From JAWXCH01 sp034440595 (GTDB lineage: Bacteria; Planctomycetota; Planctomycetia; Pirellulales; JALHPA01), in contig JAWXCH010000090.1 of assembly GCA_034440595.1 (NCBI GenBank), positions 1 through 8,198 on the forward strand: a stretch of 8,198 bases of DNA, written 5' to 3'. Position 1 is the first letter of the stretch. Each line of letters opens with the position of its first letter. The notes below the pieces were generated by a model, which was given only the letters and a program-made list of their open reading frames with translations, made no database searches and was not told the origin of the DNA. The position numbers and the translations under genes were made by a program. Below are positions 1 through 5,495 of this stretch, piece after piece.

Positions 1-258
1 GGGTAGAGGAGCCAGCGGCGCGTTCTTGAATTCGCCTTGAATTTCGCTGTCGTTGATCCACTTAACCGCAGTGACATTATTCGCCTTCAGCTCCCGGCGA
101 AACATGTCGTAGCGAATGGTTGAACGCGTTTTGGGATCGCTCTGGAAATAGGCAAAGACGAGGACAACGACCATCACGATGATCAGCCACAGCGTCGTCG
201 CCGGCACGCGCGGTTTTGTCTGTTTCGGGGAGTTACTCGCTGTCGGTTGCGTATCCAT
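1..258 (-). CDS. ftsH: ATP-dependent zinc metalloprotease FtsH, N-terminal fragment (cut by the window edge)
   Basis: Only the first 86 codons are present; the AAA+ ATPase and HEXXH protease domains would lie beyond the left edge. What is visible: a polar, Pro/Thr/Lys-rich cytoplasmic N-terminus (residues 1-20), one hydrophobic membrane segment at about 21-38 (TTLWLIIVMVVVLVFAYF), then the start of an exported domain with the FtsH-type pattern YDMFRREL...NVTAVKWINDSEIQGEF (50-77). Such a short N-tail, one TM helix and this F-x-x-L...V..V...I.G pattern are usual for FtsH. FtsH is a membrane-anchored hexameric quality-control protease; that role is family knowledge. The ATG at 258 is supported by a purine-rich site (GAAGGA at 270-275, 11 nt upstream). 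It is transcribed divergently from the Nudix gene. Another membrane AAA protease of the same family cannot be excluded without the rest. Confidence 0.75.
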   Translation of the reverse strand, partial: MDTQPTASNSPKQTKPRVPATTLWLIIVMVVVLVFAYFQSDPKTRSTIRYDMFRRELKANNVTAVKWINDSEIQGEFKNAPLAPLP

Positions 259-269
259 GTGCCGCAATT

Positions 270-275
270 TCCTTC
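270..275 (-). promoter_or_regulatory. Ribosome binding site of the ftsH-like gene
   Basis: The minus strand reads GAAGGA here, 11 nt before the ATG at 258. It is a fair Shine-Dalgarno match and lies just downstream of the U-tract of the leader hairpin, so the hairpin and the ribosome site are close neighbours in the transcript. Confidence 0.5.
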
Positions 276-280
276 TCTGA

Positions 281-306
281 AAAAAACAAACCCGGCAGAC
301 CGGGTT
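281..306 (-). promoter_or_regulatory. Terminator-like hairpin with U-tract in the ftsH leader
   Basis: On the minus strand AACCCGG and CCGGGTT form a perfect 7-bp GC-rich stem around a 4-nt loop (289-306), directly followed by TGTTTTTTT (281-288). This has the shape of an intrinsic terminator. However, it sits between the predicted ftsH promoter (318-345) and the ftsH ribosome binding site, not after a gene, and the Nudix gene runs the other way. It could be an attenuator or a 5' stem-loop that stabilises the mRNA. The structure is seen directly; the function is inferred. Confidence 0.5.
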
Positions 307-333
307 CACTCCATCTAACTATACCGTTAATAT
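305..333 (+). promoter_or_regulatory. Possible promoter for the Nudix gene
   Basis: On the plus strand TTCACT (305-310), a 17-nt spacer and TAATAT (328-333) each match the sigma70 consensus at 4 of 6 positions. It overlaps the stronger minus-strand promoter, so the two would compete if both are real. This is a weak call that rests on spacing and position upstream of the gene at 403. Confidence 0.25.
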
Positions 334-345
334 TGCACAGTCCAA
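318..345 (-). promoter_or_regulatory. Predicted sigma70-like promoter for the ftsH-like gene
   Basis: On the minus strand there is TTGGAC (340-345), a 16-nt spacer and TATAGT (318-323), close to TTGACA/TATAAT. Transcription would start near 308-312, immediately before the leader hairpin. It faces the ftsH-like gene, and no other minus-strand gene lies between. The match is good, but planctomycete promoters are not well defined by this consensus. Confidence 0.5.
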
Positions 346-402
346 GGTTTCGGTCTATTCGTTTTCGCAATCTGAAGGGGCATCCGCAGGCCTAAATTCT
401 CC

Positions 403-840
403 ATGAATATCGATCCAGAGCAATTCTCAGGCGTTCCGCCAGTGCGATGCGGTGTGGTGGCAGTTATCCGCGATTGCGAGCGACTGCTGGTCATTCGACG
501 CTCGCAGACGGTCCTTGCGCCGGGTGCCTATTGCTTTCCAGGGGGAGGAATCGAGCCGGGCGAGACCGAAGAGCAGGCACTCTGCCGAGAATTGCAGGAA
601 GAACTGGATGTGGCGATTGAGCCGGTGCGCCGGATTTGGCAGTGCCGCACCGCCTGGAATGTGGACTTGCGCTGGTGGACAGCGCGGCTGCTTCCTGGTG
701 CGATGATTCGTCCAAACCCTCAAGAGGTCGAATCCGTCCACTGGCTACGGCTTGGCGAAATCGCCGCGCTGCCAGAGTTGCTGGCCGGCAATCAGATATT
801 CTTGGATGGTGTAGCCGCGGGCGCGATTCGATTGGACTGA
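403..840 (+). CDS. Nudix hydrolase (MutT-like)
   Basis: A 145-residue single-domain protein, the usual size for small Nudix enzymes, which cleave a nucleoside diphosphate linked to another moiety using a divalent metal. The Nudix box (GX5EX7REUXEEXGU) lies at residues 48-70: G48, E54, R62-E63 and the metal-binding E66-E67 are all present. The conserved glycine near the end of the box is Asp69. Before it are the expected strand VVAVIRDCERLLVIRR (18-33) and the CFPGGGIEPGE turn (44-54). The substrate cannot be told from sequence; 8-oxo-dGTP, ADP-ribose or another nucleotide derivative are all possible. The ATG at 403 has no clear ribosome site next to it; the nearest purine run, GAAGGGG, is about 22 nt upstream, so initiation may be weak. 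It is the only plus-strand gene, divergent from ftsH and convergent with the secreted CX4CH gene, and looks like a stand-alone housecleaning gene. Confidence 0.9.
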   Translation: MNIDPEQFSGVPPVRCGVVAVIRDCERLLVIRRSQTVLAPGAYCFPGGGIEPGETEEQALCRELQEELDVAIEPVRRIWQCRTAWNVDLRWWTARLLPGAMIRPNPQEVESVHWLRLGEIAALPELLAGNQIFLDGVAAGAIRLD

Positions 841-927
841 GGTTCTACTGGAACAAGAGCAGACGTCTGGACAATAACAAATAATAAATGATTGATAACA
901 AAAAATAGTTTGCGATCAGCCAAGACT
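841..927. other. Intergenic gap between convergent genes
   Basis: This 87-bp AT-rich gap separates the stops of the Nudix gene and the CX4CH gene. It holds a 10-bp perfect palindrome, CAGACGTCTG (860-869), but no hairpin with a U-tract on either strand, so I see no intrinsic terminator for either gene. Confidence 0.5.
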
Positions 928-2241
928 TTACTTCAAATACTGCTTGTTGAACTCCGCCGGATCAAATGGATCCACTGGCGCGACTGGCGCTACAACAGGC
1001 TTTGCTCGCGGTTTTTGAAAGGTCTGTCGATCGCGAAACTGGTCGACAGGTGACGCGACTTGCGCCGGCTGGTTCGGTGCAATCAGGCGAGGTGTTGTTG
1101 CAGAACCGGGCAGGTCTCGCGTTGGCGGGACCGTTCCAGGGGGCGATTGCGGCGAGGATTTGCCGGGCGTTCGATTCGAAACAGGTTGAGGAGCGGTGCG
1201 TACGCTCAGCGGACGGTTCGGAGCATCGGTTGCGGCCGGCGAATTAAACGCGCTAGCCGGCGCGTCGCTTGGAAATTTTTCGGCATCCGAGGGCTGTGTA
1301 TCTTTGGCAGATGGGACTTCCAAAGTCTTCTCTGTTACGGCGGAGACCCAGCGGATGATCTGTTCCTGACGAGTTGCATTGCGGCCCGTAAATATTCCCG
1401 TAGCCAGCGAACCATGAGGTTCGGTCGTCACCGTCAGCAGCCGGCTTTCTGCGGGATTTTTGAAATTTACCAACTGGATCACATTGCTCAAGTTGCGCTG
1501 TGTCAGGCGGCGATTCATCTGCCGATCGTTGGGCAACCGTAGCATGGTAAAGCTGGATTTGTTCCCCGGTGCATGACAACCGGCTGTGGCACAACTACTG
1601 ACCAATAGCGGTTGGATGCTGATGGTAAAGTCTTCGATCGATTCTTCCGGCAGACTGCGCACCAGACGGTCCAGTTCGGCGATCGATTCGACTGGCCGGG
1701 AAACTTCAGCTTTTGCTGCCGATACGACGGTCGATTTGGGACTACGCGAAGAAGTAGCCAATGTGGTCTCTGCGTCCAGCGCCTTGCGCAACTGCTGCTC
1801 CAGCGGAGCGATGCGATCGTGTCTCGGTTGTATCGAGACCGCAATGGAGAGTTGCTCGGCGACATAGCCGTACAAACGTTGTTTCATGCACCATTCGGCA
1901 AGATCCAGGTGCGCGTTGATTTTTCCCGGAGGAATAGCGGCCAGTTTAAGACGGTAGGCATCATCGATGGACTGGGCGACAAGATCAACGTCGCTGCGGC
2001 GAATTCTCAATTCGCCTCCTTCCGACAGAACCTGATACCGATCCCCTGCCGGAATCACTCTGCCTGTCAGCACCTCGCCATTCTTCAGCACCAGAATACT
2101 TGGTGCTGAATCGGGCAAGGAGGTCAGCGCCGTCGCCTGAATCACTTCTTGCTGCGGTGCTTGCGCGCATAGCCGTACTGCTCCGGCCAAAGACAGGATC
2201 AGCAGCACGTAAGCCGTCATGTAGGAATATTTTGAGGCCAT
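928..2241 (-). CDS. Secreted protein of unknown function with a CX4CH cytochrome-like domain
   Basis: 437 residues; not a named family to me. A signal peptide covers about 1-27 (hydrophobic YVLLILSLAGAV, likely cut after AQA), so export is expected. Residues about 48-100 form a small beta-rich domain (ILVLKNGEVLTGRVIPAG, then GGELRIRRSDVDLV). A Ser/Glu-rich linker follows to about 185. Residues 205-302 resemble the cytochrome-like domains of planctomycete secreted proteins: CATAGCH gives C217-X4-C222-H223, then NPAESRLLTV (262-271), then a closing helix ending IIRWVSAV. The usual downstream MPP is replaced by EPHG (274-277), so haem binding is uncertain; H276 could be a ligand. Residues 305-425 are a Pro/Ser/Thr/Ala-rich, probably disordered tail. 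The ATG at 2241 has no ribosome site; ATG at 2220 (Met8) is an alternative that keeps the signal peptide. It lies downstream of the Ser/Thr kinase on the same strand, separated by 146 bp that hold a promoter-like sequence. Confidence 0.8.
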   Translation of the reverse strand: MASKYSYMTAYVLLILSLAGAVRLCAQAPQQEVIQATALTSLPDSAPSILVLKNGEVLTGRVIPAGDRYQVLSEGGELRIRRSDVDLVAQSIDDAYRLKLAAIPPGKINAHLDLAEWCMKQRLYGYVAEQLSIAVSIQPRHDRIAPLEQQLRKALDAETTLATSSRSPKSTVVSAAKAEVSRPVESIAELDRLVRSLPEESIEDFTISIQPLLVSSCATAGCHAPGNKSSFTMLRLPNDRQMNRRLTQRNLSNVIQLVNFKNPAESRLLTVTTEPHGSLATGIFTGRNATRQEQIIRWVSAVTEKTLEVPSAKDTQPSDAEKFPSDAPASAFNSPAATDAPNRPLSVRTAPQPVSNRTPGKSSPQSPPGTVPPTRDLPGSATTPRLIAPNQPAQVASPVDQFRDRQTFQKPRAKPVVAPVAPVDPFDPAEFNKQYLK

Positions 2242-2250
2242 GCGGGCCGG

Positions 2251-2279
2251 ACGTTAGCGAAAACCGGCAATTGGGTCAA
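2251..2279 (-). promoter_or_regulatory. Predicted promoter of the secreted CX4CH gene
   Basis: On the minus strand TTGACC (2274-2279), a 17-nt spacer and TAACGT (2251-2256). The -35 matches at 5 of 6 positions with ideal spacing; the -10 is weaker. Transcription would start about 2243-2245, only 2-4 nt before the ATG at 2241. This implies either a nearly leaderless mRNA or use of the ATG at 2220. Confidence 0.45.
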
Positions 2280-2361
2280 GTGAAGCTGGCAAAGCGAGGC
2301 GATTTGCCGCTAGCACACACCCTCAGAGAGAATCCCATTCAAGCAAATTGCCAGCTTTCAC
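2280..2361. repeat. Long inverted repeat between the kinase and CX4CH genes
   Basis: GTGAAGCTGGCAA (2280-2292) pairs with TTGCCAGCTTTCAC (2348-2361): 13 base pairs with a single bulged T and a 55-nt loop. A smaller hairpin (AGC/GCT plus GGC/GCC, 2293-2311) fits inside the loop. The left arm abuts the -35 box at 2274-2279. In minus-strand RNA read through from the kinase it would form a long stem just after the kinase stop; as DNA it could be an operator. There is no U-tract, so it is not a standard intrinsic terminator. Confidence 0.55.
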
Positions 2362-2387
2362 ATTCATCGAGCGACACGCCGTTAATC

Positions 2388-4583
2388 TCATTTTCCGGGC
2401 GGAGTGCTAGCAGGTGACTCGTCCAGGGCTGCTGGCTTAAAATTCACAACCCGCTTGATTCGCTCGAGTGTCTCGGTACGTTGCTTCAGATTGTTGCGAA
2501 AGTCTTCGCGGTCAGGGAATTCTTTCACCAACTTTTGCAGGACAGCAACCATGCGCTCGAAAGGGGCAATCGCTTCGGCAAGCTGATCTTGCTGGATGCG
2601 AAGTGTTGCCAGATTGCGGAGCGCGTCGATGAGCATCAGACGTGACGGGACCGATTCGGGCAATGCGGCCACAATCTGTTCAATCTCGCGAACCCCTTCG
2701 CTGTACAACTTGTCTGCTTCTGCGTACTTCTTTTGCTGAGCTAGCACATTGCCTAGGTTCATATTGGCTGAGGCCAACGTACGTCGATACTCCACCTGTG
2801 AACGCAACTCGTCGGAGAACCCGGCCATCTCCATCAAGCATTCGCGCAGAGTTTTTTCAGCCTGATCATATTGTGCTTTACGCGAATAGTATGTGCCGAG
2901 ATTGGATTGTGTGACAGCGATATCGAATCGGACCTCTTCGCGACCAGGAAACTCCTTCAGCAGGTCTCGGCGAAGCTGCAGAGCTCGATTATAGATCGGT
3001 AGCGCATCTCCATCTGATCGCGCTAAAATCTGTGCCAAGTTATTGTTGTGCGCTGCGAGCAGCAAGCGGTACTCCACCGCCTGCGGATCTTGCGCATGCA
3101 ATTGATCCAAAATTTCAATCGATCGCTTGAATTCCGCTGCTGCCGCCGTGTCATCCCCCTGTCGAATCAGTGCCGAACCGTGCCTGCCGATGAAGTTGGC
3201 CAGCTCCTGTCGGTATTGAATCTGCTTAGGAAATTCCTCACAGAGCTTCTGGAAGCCTTCTATCGATTGCTGAAATGCCTGCTTGCTGGCAGGAAAGTCA
3301 TTCAGCTCGGAATAGATATAGCCAGCCCAGCCGGCGGCCAGTGCGCGCTCGTGATTGGCAGCGACATCGTTGCCGGTTTGCTGACGAATTGCTTCAAAGA
3401 ACGCCAGTTCGCTTTGCAGCGGCTGATCCGATCTATCCCCCACGTACGTTATGCGGCGCGCCGCGGACTCGATTGCCTTACGGACATTTTCTTCGGCTCG
3501 TACCCGCGCTTCCTGCGTGCTCAAAAGCGCCGCCGAGAGTTGGCGGTTCTTCCACGTCCCATATGAGATTAACAATATTGTGGCCAGTAATGAGACAGCG
3601 ATTAGGCCAGCCAGGGCCGGTCGGCGGTGTGCCCATTTCCAGAGTTTCTCTGCTCTGGTAATTGGGCGAGCCACAATGGGGTGCCCTTCCAAGAATCGAG
3701 TTAGATCCTCGGCCAATGCTTGCGCAGTCGCATAGCGTTTCTTAGGAGTTTTTTCCAGACACTTGTGGCAGATCGTCTCCAGATCGCGCGGTACGCGCGG
3801 TGTGAGTCGACGAACCGAGACTGGGTCTTGCGACAGCACGGCCAAAACCGTCTCCATAGGATCGTGCCCGCGAAACGGCGGGCCACCCGTCAACATCTCA
3901 TACAGAATCGCACCAAGCGCGTAGGTATCGCACGCCGGACCGATGGAGCGAGTGATTCCCCCTGCTTGCTCGGGTGCCATATAGCTGGGGGTGCCCATGA
4001 TCTCGCCGGTTCTCGTCCGTTGATCGCTGGCATCGAGGTATTTGGCCAATCCAAAATCCGCCACGCGTGGCGATCCGTCTGCTGCGATCAGGACATTGGC
4101 CGGTTTTAGGTCGCGGTGAATAATTCCGGCCTGGTGCGCAGCATGAATGGCCAGCGCCAGCTCTCGCGTGCGCTCTGCCGCTTCGCGAGGCGCAATCGGC
4201 TGTCCAGCAAGCCGCTCGGCAAGTGAACCGCCGGGTACATATTCCAGCGTGAAGTAAGGAAAGCCATCGGTCTGGCCAACTTCGTACACCTGCACAATGT
4301 GCGGATGGTGCAGTCGTGCCACCGCCTCAGCCTCAGCCTGAAAACGAGCAATCAGATCGGCGTCGGCATGAGCACCGCCGACCAGCACCTTTAGTGCGAC
4401 GATGCGACCAAGGGACTTTTGCCGTGCGCGATAGACGACCCCCATTCCACCGCGGCCGAGAATGCCAAGAATCTCATAGCCTTCGATCGAGGGAGCAGCA
4501 CGGGCCTGCGCGTCCAGTGTGTCACTCGCCGGACGCGGTGTCAGGATGGTTGTTTCTGGGACATCATGTTGAACTGGTTCCAC
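2388..4583 (-). CDS. Membrane-anchored Ser/Thr protein kinase with C-terminal TPR array
   Basis: 731 residues in three parts. Residues about 35-300 are a complete Hanks-type kinase: glycine loop GRGGMGVV (43-50), VALK Lys65, helix-C Glu84, HRDLKPAN (156-163), DFG (176-178), GTPSYMAPE (197-205) with activation-loop Thr190, Thr192 and Thr198 as possible autophosphorylation sites, and a C-lobe Arg283. All catalytic residues are intact. One membrane helix lies at about 323-341, preceded by a basic stretch (KLWKWAHRR), which predicts the kinase inside the cytoplasm and the C-terminus outside. Residues about 405-692 hold about six TPR-like units of 46-48 residues, several ending in EFP or a similar loop (Pro at 452, 500, 546, 642, 690). 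TPRs bind proteins, so a sensory or scaffold role is likely; the ligand and targets are unknown. The start is GTG: an in-frame TGA lies three codons upstream and GGTGAG (4589-4594) sits 5 nt away. It follows pgl by 90 bp. Confidence 0.93.
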   Translation of the reverse strand: MEPVQHDVPETTILTPRPASDTLDAQARAAPSIEGYEILGILGRGGMGVVYRARQKSLGRIVALKVLVGGAHADADLIARFQAEAEAVARLHHPHIVQVYEVGQTDGFPYFTLEYVPGGSLAERLAGQPIAPREAAERTRELALAIHAAHQAGIIHRDLKPANVLIAADGSPRVADFGLAKYLDASDQRTRTGEIMGTPSYMAPEQAGGITRSIGPACDTYALGAILYEMLTGGPPFRGHDPMETVLAVLSQDPVSVRRLTPRVPRDLETICHKCLEKTPKKRYATAQALAEDLTRFLEGHPIVARPITRAEKLWKWAHRRPALAGLIAVSLLATILLISYGTWKNRQLSAALLSTQEARVRAEENVRKAIESAARRITYVGDRSDQPLQSELAFFEAIRQQTGNDVAANHERALAAGWAGYIYSELNDFPASKQAFQQSIEGFQKLCEEFPKQIQYRQELANFIGRHGSALIRQGDDTAAAAEFKRSIEILDQLHAQDPQAVEYRLLLAAHNNNLAQILARSDGDALPIYNRALQLRRDLLKEFPGREEVRFDIAVTQSNLGTYYSRKAQYDQAEKTLRECLMEMAGFSDELRSQVEYRRTLASANMNLGNVLAQQKKYAEADKLYSEGVREIEQIVAALPESVPSRLMLIDALRNLATLRIQQDQLAEAIAPFERMVAVLQKLVKEFPDREDFRNNLKQRTETLERIKRVVNFKPAALDESPASTPPGK

Positions 4584-4588
4584 AGCAA

Positions 4589-4594
4589 CTCACC
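4589..4594 (-). promoter_or_regulatory. Ribosome binding site that fixes the kinase GTG start
   Basis: The minus strand reads GGTGAG, 5 nt before the GTG at 4583. The TGA inside this region is in frame with the kinase (TGA GTT GCT GTG), so no start further upstream is possible, and the first in-frame ATG lies inside the glycine loop. The GTG is therefore the only sensible start. Confidence 0.65.
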
Positions 4595-4600
4595 ACGGCG

Positions 4601-4641
4601 AAAAGGTGTCTTGGTGTGCCACTGGCTCTGCCAGTGTACAC
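4601..4641 (-). terminator. Strong hairpin between pgl and the kinase, possible terminator or processing site
   Basis: On the minus strand GTGT-A-CACTGGC-AGA-GCCAGTG-GC-ACAC forms 11 base pairs with a 3-nt loop and a small internal loop (4614-4641). A TTTT run follows about 9 nt later (4601-4604). That distance is longer than in a typical intrinsic terminator, so it may only reduce read-through from pgl or act as an mRNA stability element. The structure is clear; the function is inferred. Confidence 0.45.
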
Positions 4642-4673
4642 GACGCAATACGTTGGCGCTGCCTTGCTCGCTC

Positions 4674-5408
4674 TTAGGATAACTCCTCTGCCGCCGCGGC
4701 GTCGACAATCCACTCCAGTGCGCCCGTCTTGGGGCGAATCAATTGTGCTGGCAATTCGTTTGGAATATGCGGTCCGGTGAGCACTCGCTTGAGCATGGCT
4801 GCCTTCTCGGCACCGGTCACCAGAAACGTCACATTTCTGGCAGCGTTGATGCAATTTGCCGTTAGCGTTAGCCGCCACATATCGACTTCGGCAACCCAGT
4901 TGGCAACCACCAATCGATCGGTCGCTTGCAGTGCATCGGTGTTCGGAAAGAGCGACGCCGTGTGACCGTTGTCACCCATCCCCAGCAAAACGAGATCAAA
5001 TCGGAAAACGCCATCGGCAGTCGTGGCGGATTGCTTGCGCAGCAGCGCGTCGTACTCGTCGGCCGCTTGTGCAGGAGGCAACTCACCGCGCATCCGGTGG
5101 ATATTGCTCTCAGGAAGCGGCACATGGCTCAGCAAATCCTGGACTGCCATCCGATAGTTGCTGCGCTGATCCTCCGGGGGCACACAACGTTCGTCACCCC
5201 AGTAGATTTCAACCTTCCCCCACTCCACACGCTCGGCATAGCTAGGCGAGACCAGCAGCTTGAATAGCCCGGCCGGCGTAGATCCACCCGAGAGCGCAAT
5301 GTGGAATCGGCCGCGCTGGGCAATGGCATCCTCGGCCAGTCGGATCCACTGTTCGGCACCTGCCTGGAAGACTTCATCTCGACTTGGACAAATATGAATC
5401 GGAACCAT
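4674..5408 (-). CDS. pgl: 6-phosphogluconolactonase
   Basis: Hydrolyses 6-phosphogluconolactone to 6-phosphogluconate in the cytoplasm, the second step of the oxidative pentose phosphate branch. At 244 residues it has the normal length of the short (DevB/NagB-fold) Pgl family. Diagnostic segments are present in order: IALSGGSTPAGLFKLL (37-52, phosphate-binding loop), IYWGDERCVPPEDQRSNYRM (68-87), FDLVLLGMGDNGHTASLFP (137-155, with the active-site His149), and a C-terminal TGAEKAAMLKRVL stretch (198-210). The ATG at 5408 matches the family N-terminus; the ribosome site in front of it is weak (GGGA, about 16-20 nt upstream). It follows zwf by 87 bp with no terminator, so it is probably co-transcribed and perhaps translated less strongly. 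Confidence 0.95.
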   Translation of the reverse strand: MVPIHICPSRDEVFQAGAEQWIRLAEDAIAQRGRFHIALSGGSTPAGLFKLLVSPSYAERVEWGKVEIYWGDERCVPPEDQRSNYRMAVQDLLSHVPLPESNIHRMRGELPPAQAADEYDALLRKQSATTADGVFRFDLVLLGMGDNGHTASLFPNTDALQATDRLVVANWVAEVDMWRLTLTANCINAARNVTFLVTGAEKAAMLKRVLTGPHIPNELPAQLIRPKTGALEWIVDAAAAEELS

Positions 5409-5495
5409 GCGATTATTAAACTGTCCCAGGGTGAACTTCAGTAAGCGATTGAATCATCTGTTCGTTCGGCAAGTGGCTTTCAAATAACTTTGACC

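Noticed and set aside
860..869. Perfect palindrome CAGACGTCTG
   Set aside because: Ten bases, isolated, with no U-tract and no second copy noticed; a chance palindrome of this length is plausible.
1060..1542. Open frame of 160 codons on the plus strand, and a similar one at 1612-2109
   Set aside because: Both are antisense to the CX4CH gene, which has a signal peptide, a recognisable domain and promoter. The antisense translations are Arg/Cys-rich without any motif.
3200..3370. Possible DNA-level tandem repeat in the kinase C-terminal half
   Set aside because: The periodicity is at protein level (TPR units); the nucleotide sequences of the units are well diverged.
3048..3566. Open frame of 172 codons on the plus strand
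   Set aside because: It lies wholly opposite the TPR region of the kinase and shows no domain; the kinase frame explains this DNA.
5409..5495. Possible internal promoter upstream of pgl (TTTAAT on the minus strand)
   Set aside because: The -10 is good, but the only sequence at the right distance (TTACTG, 18 nt away) barely resembles a -35 box.
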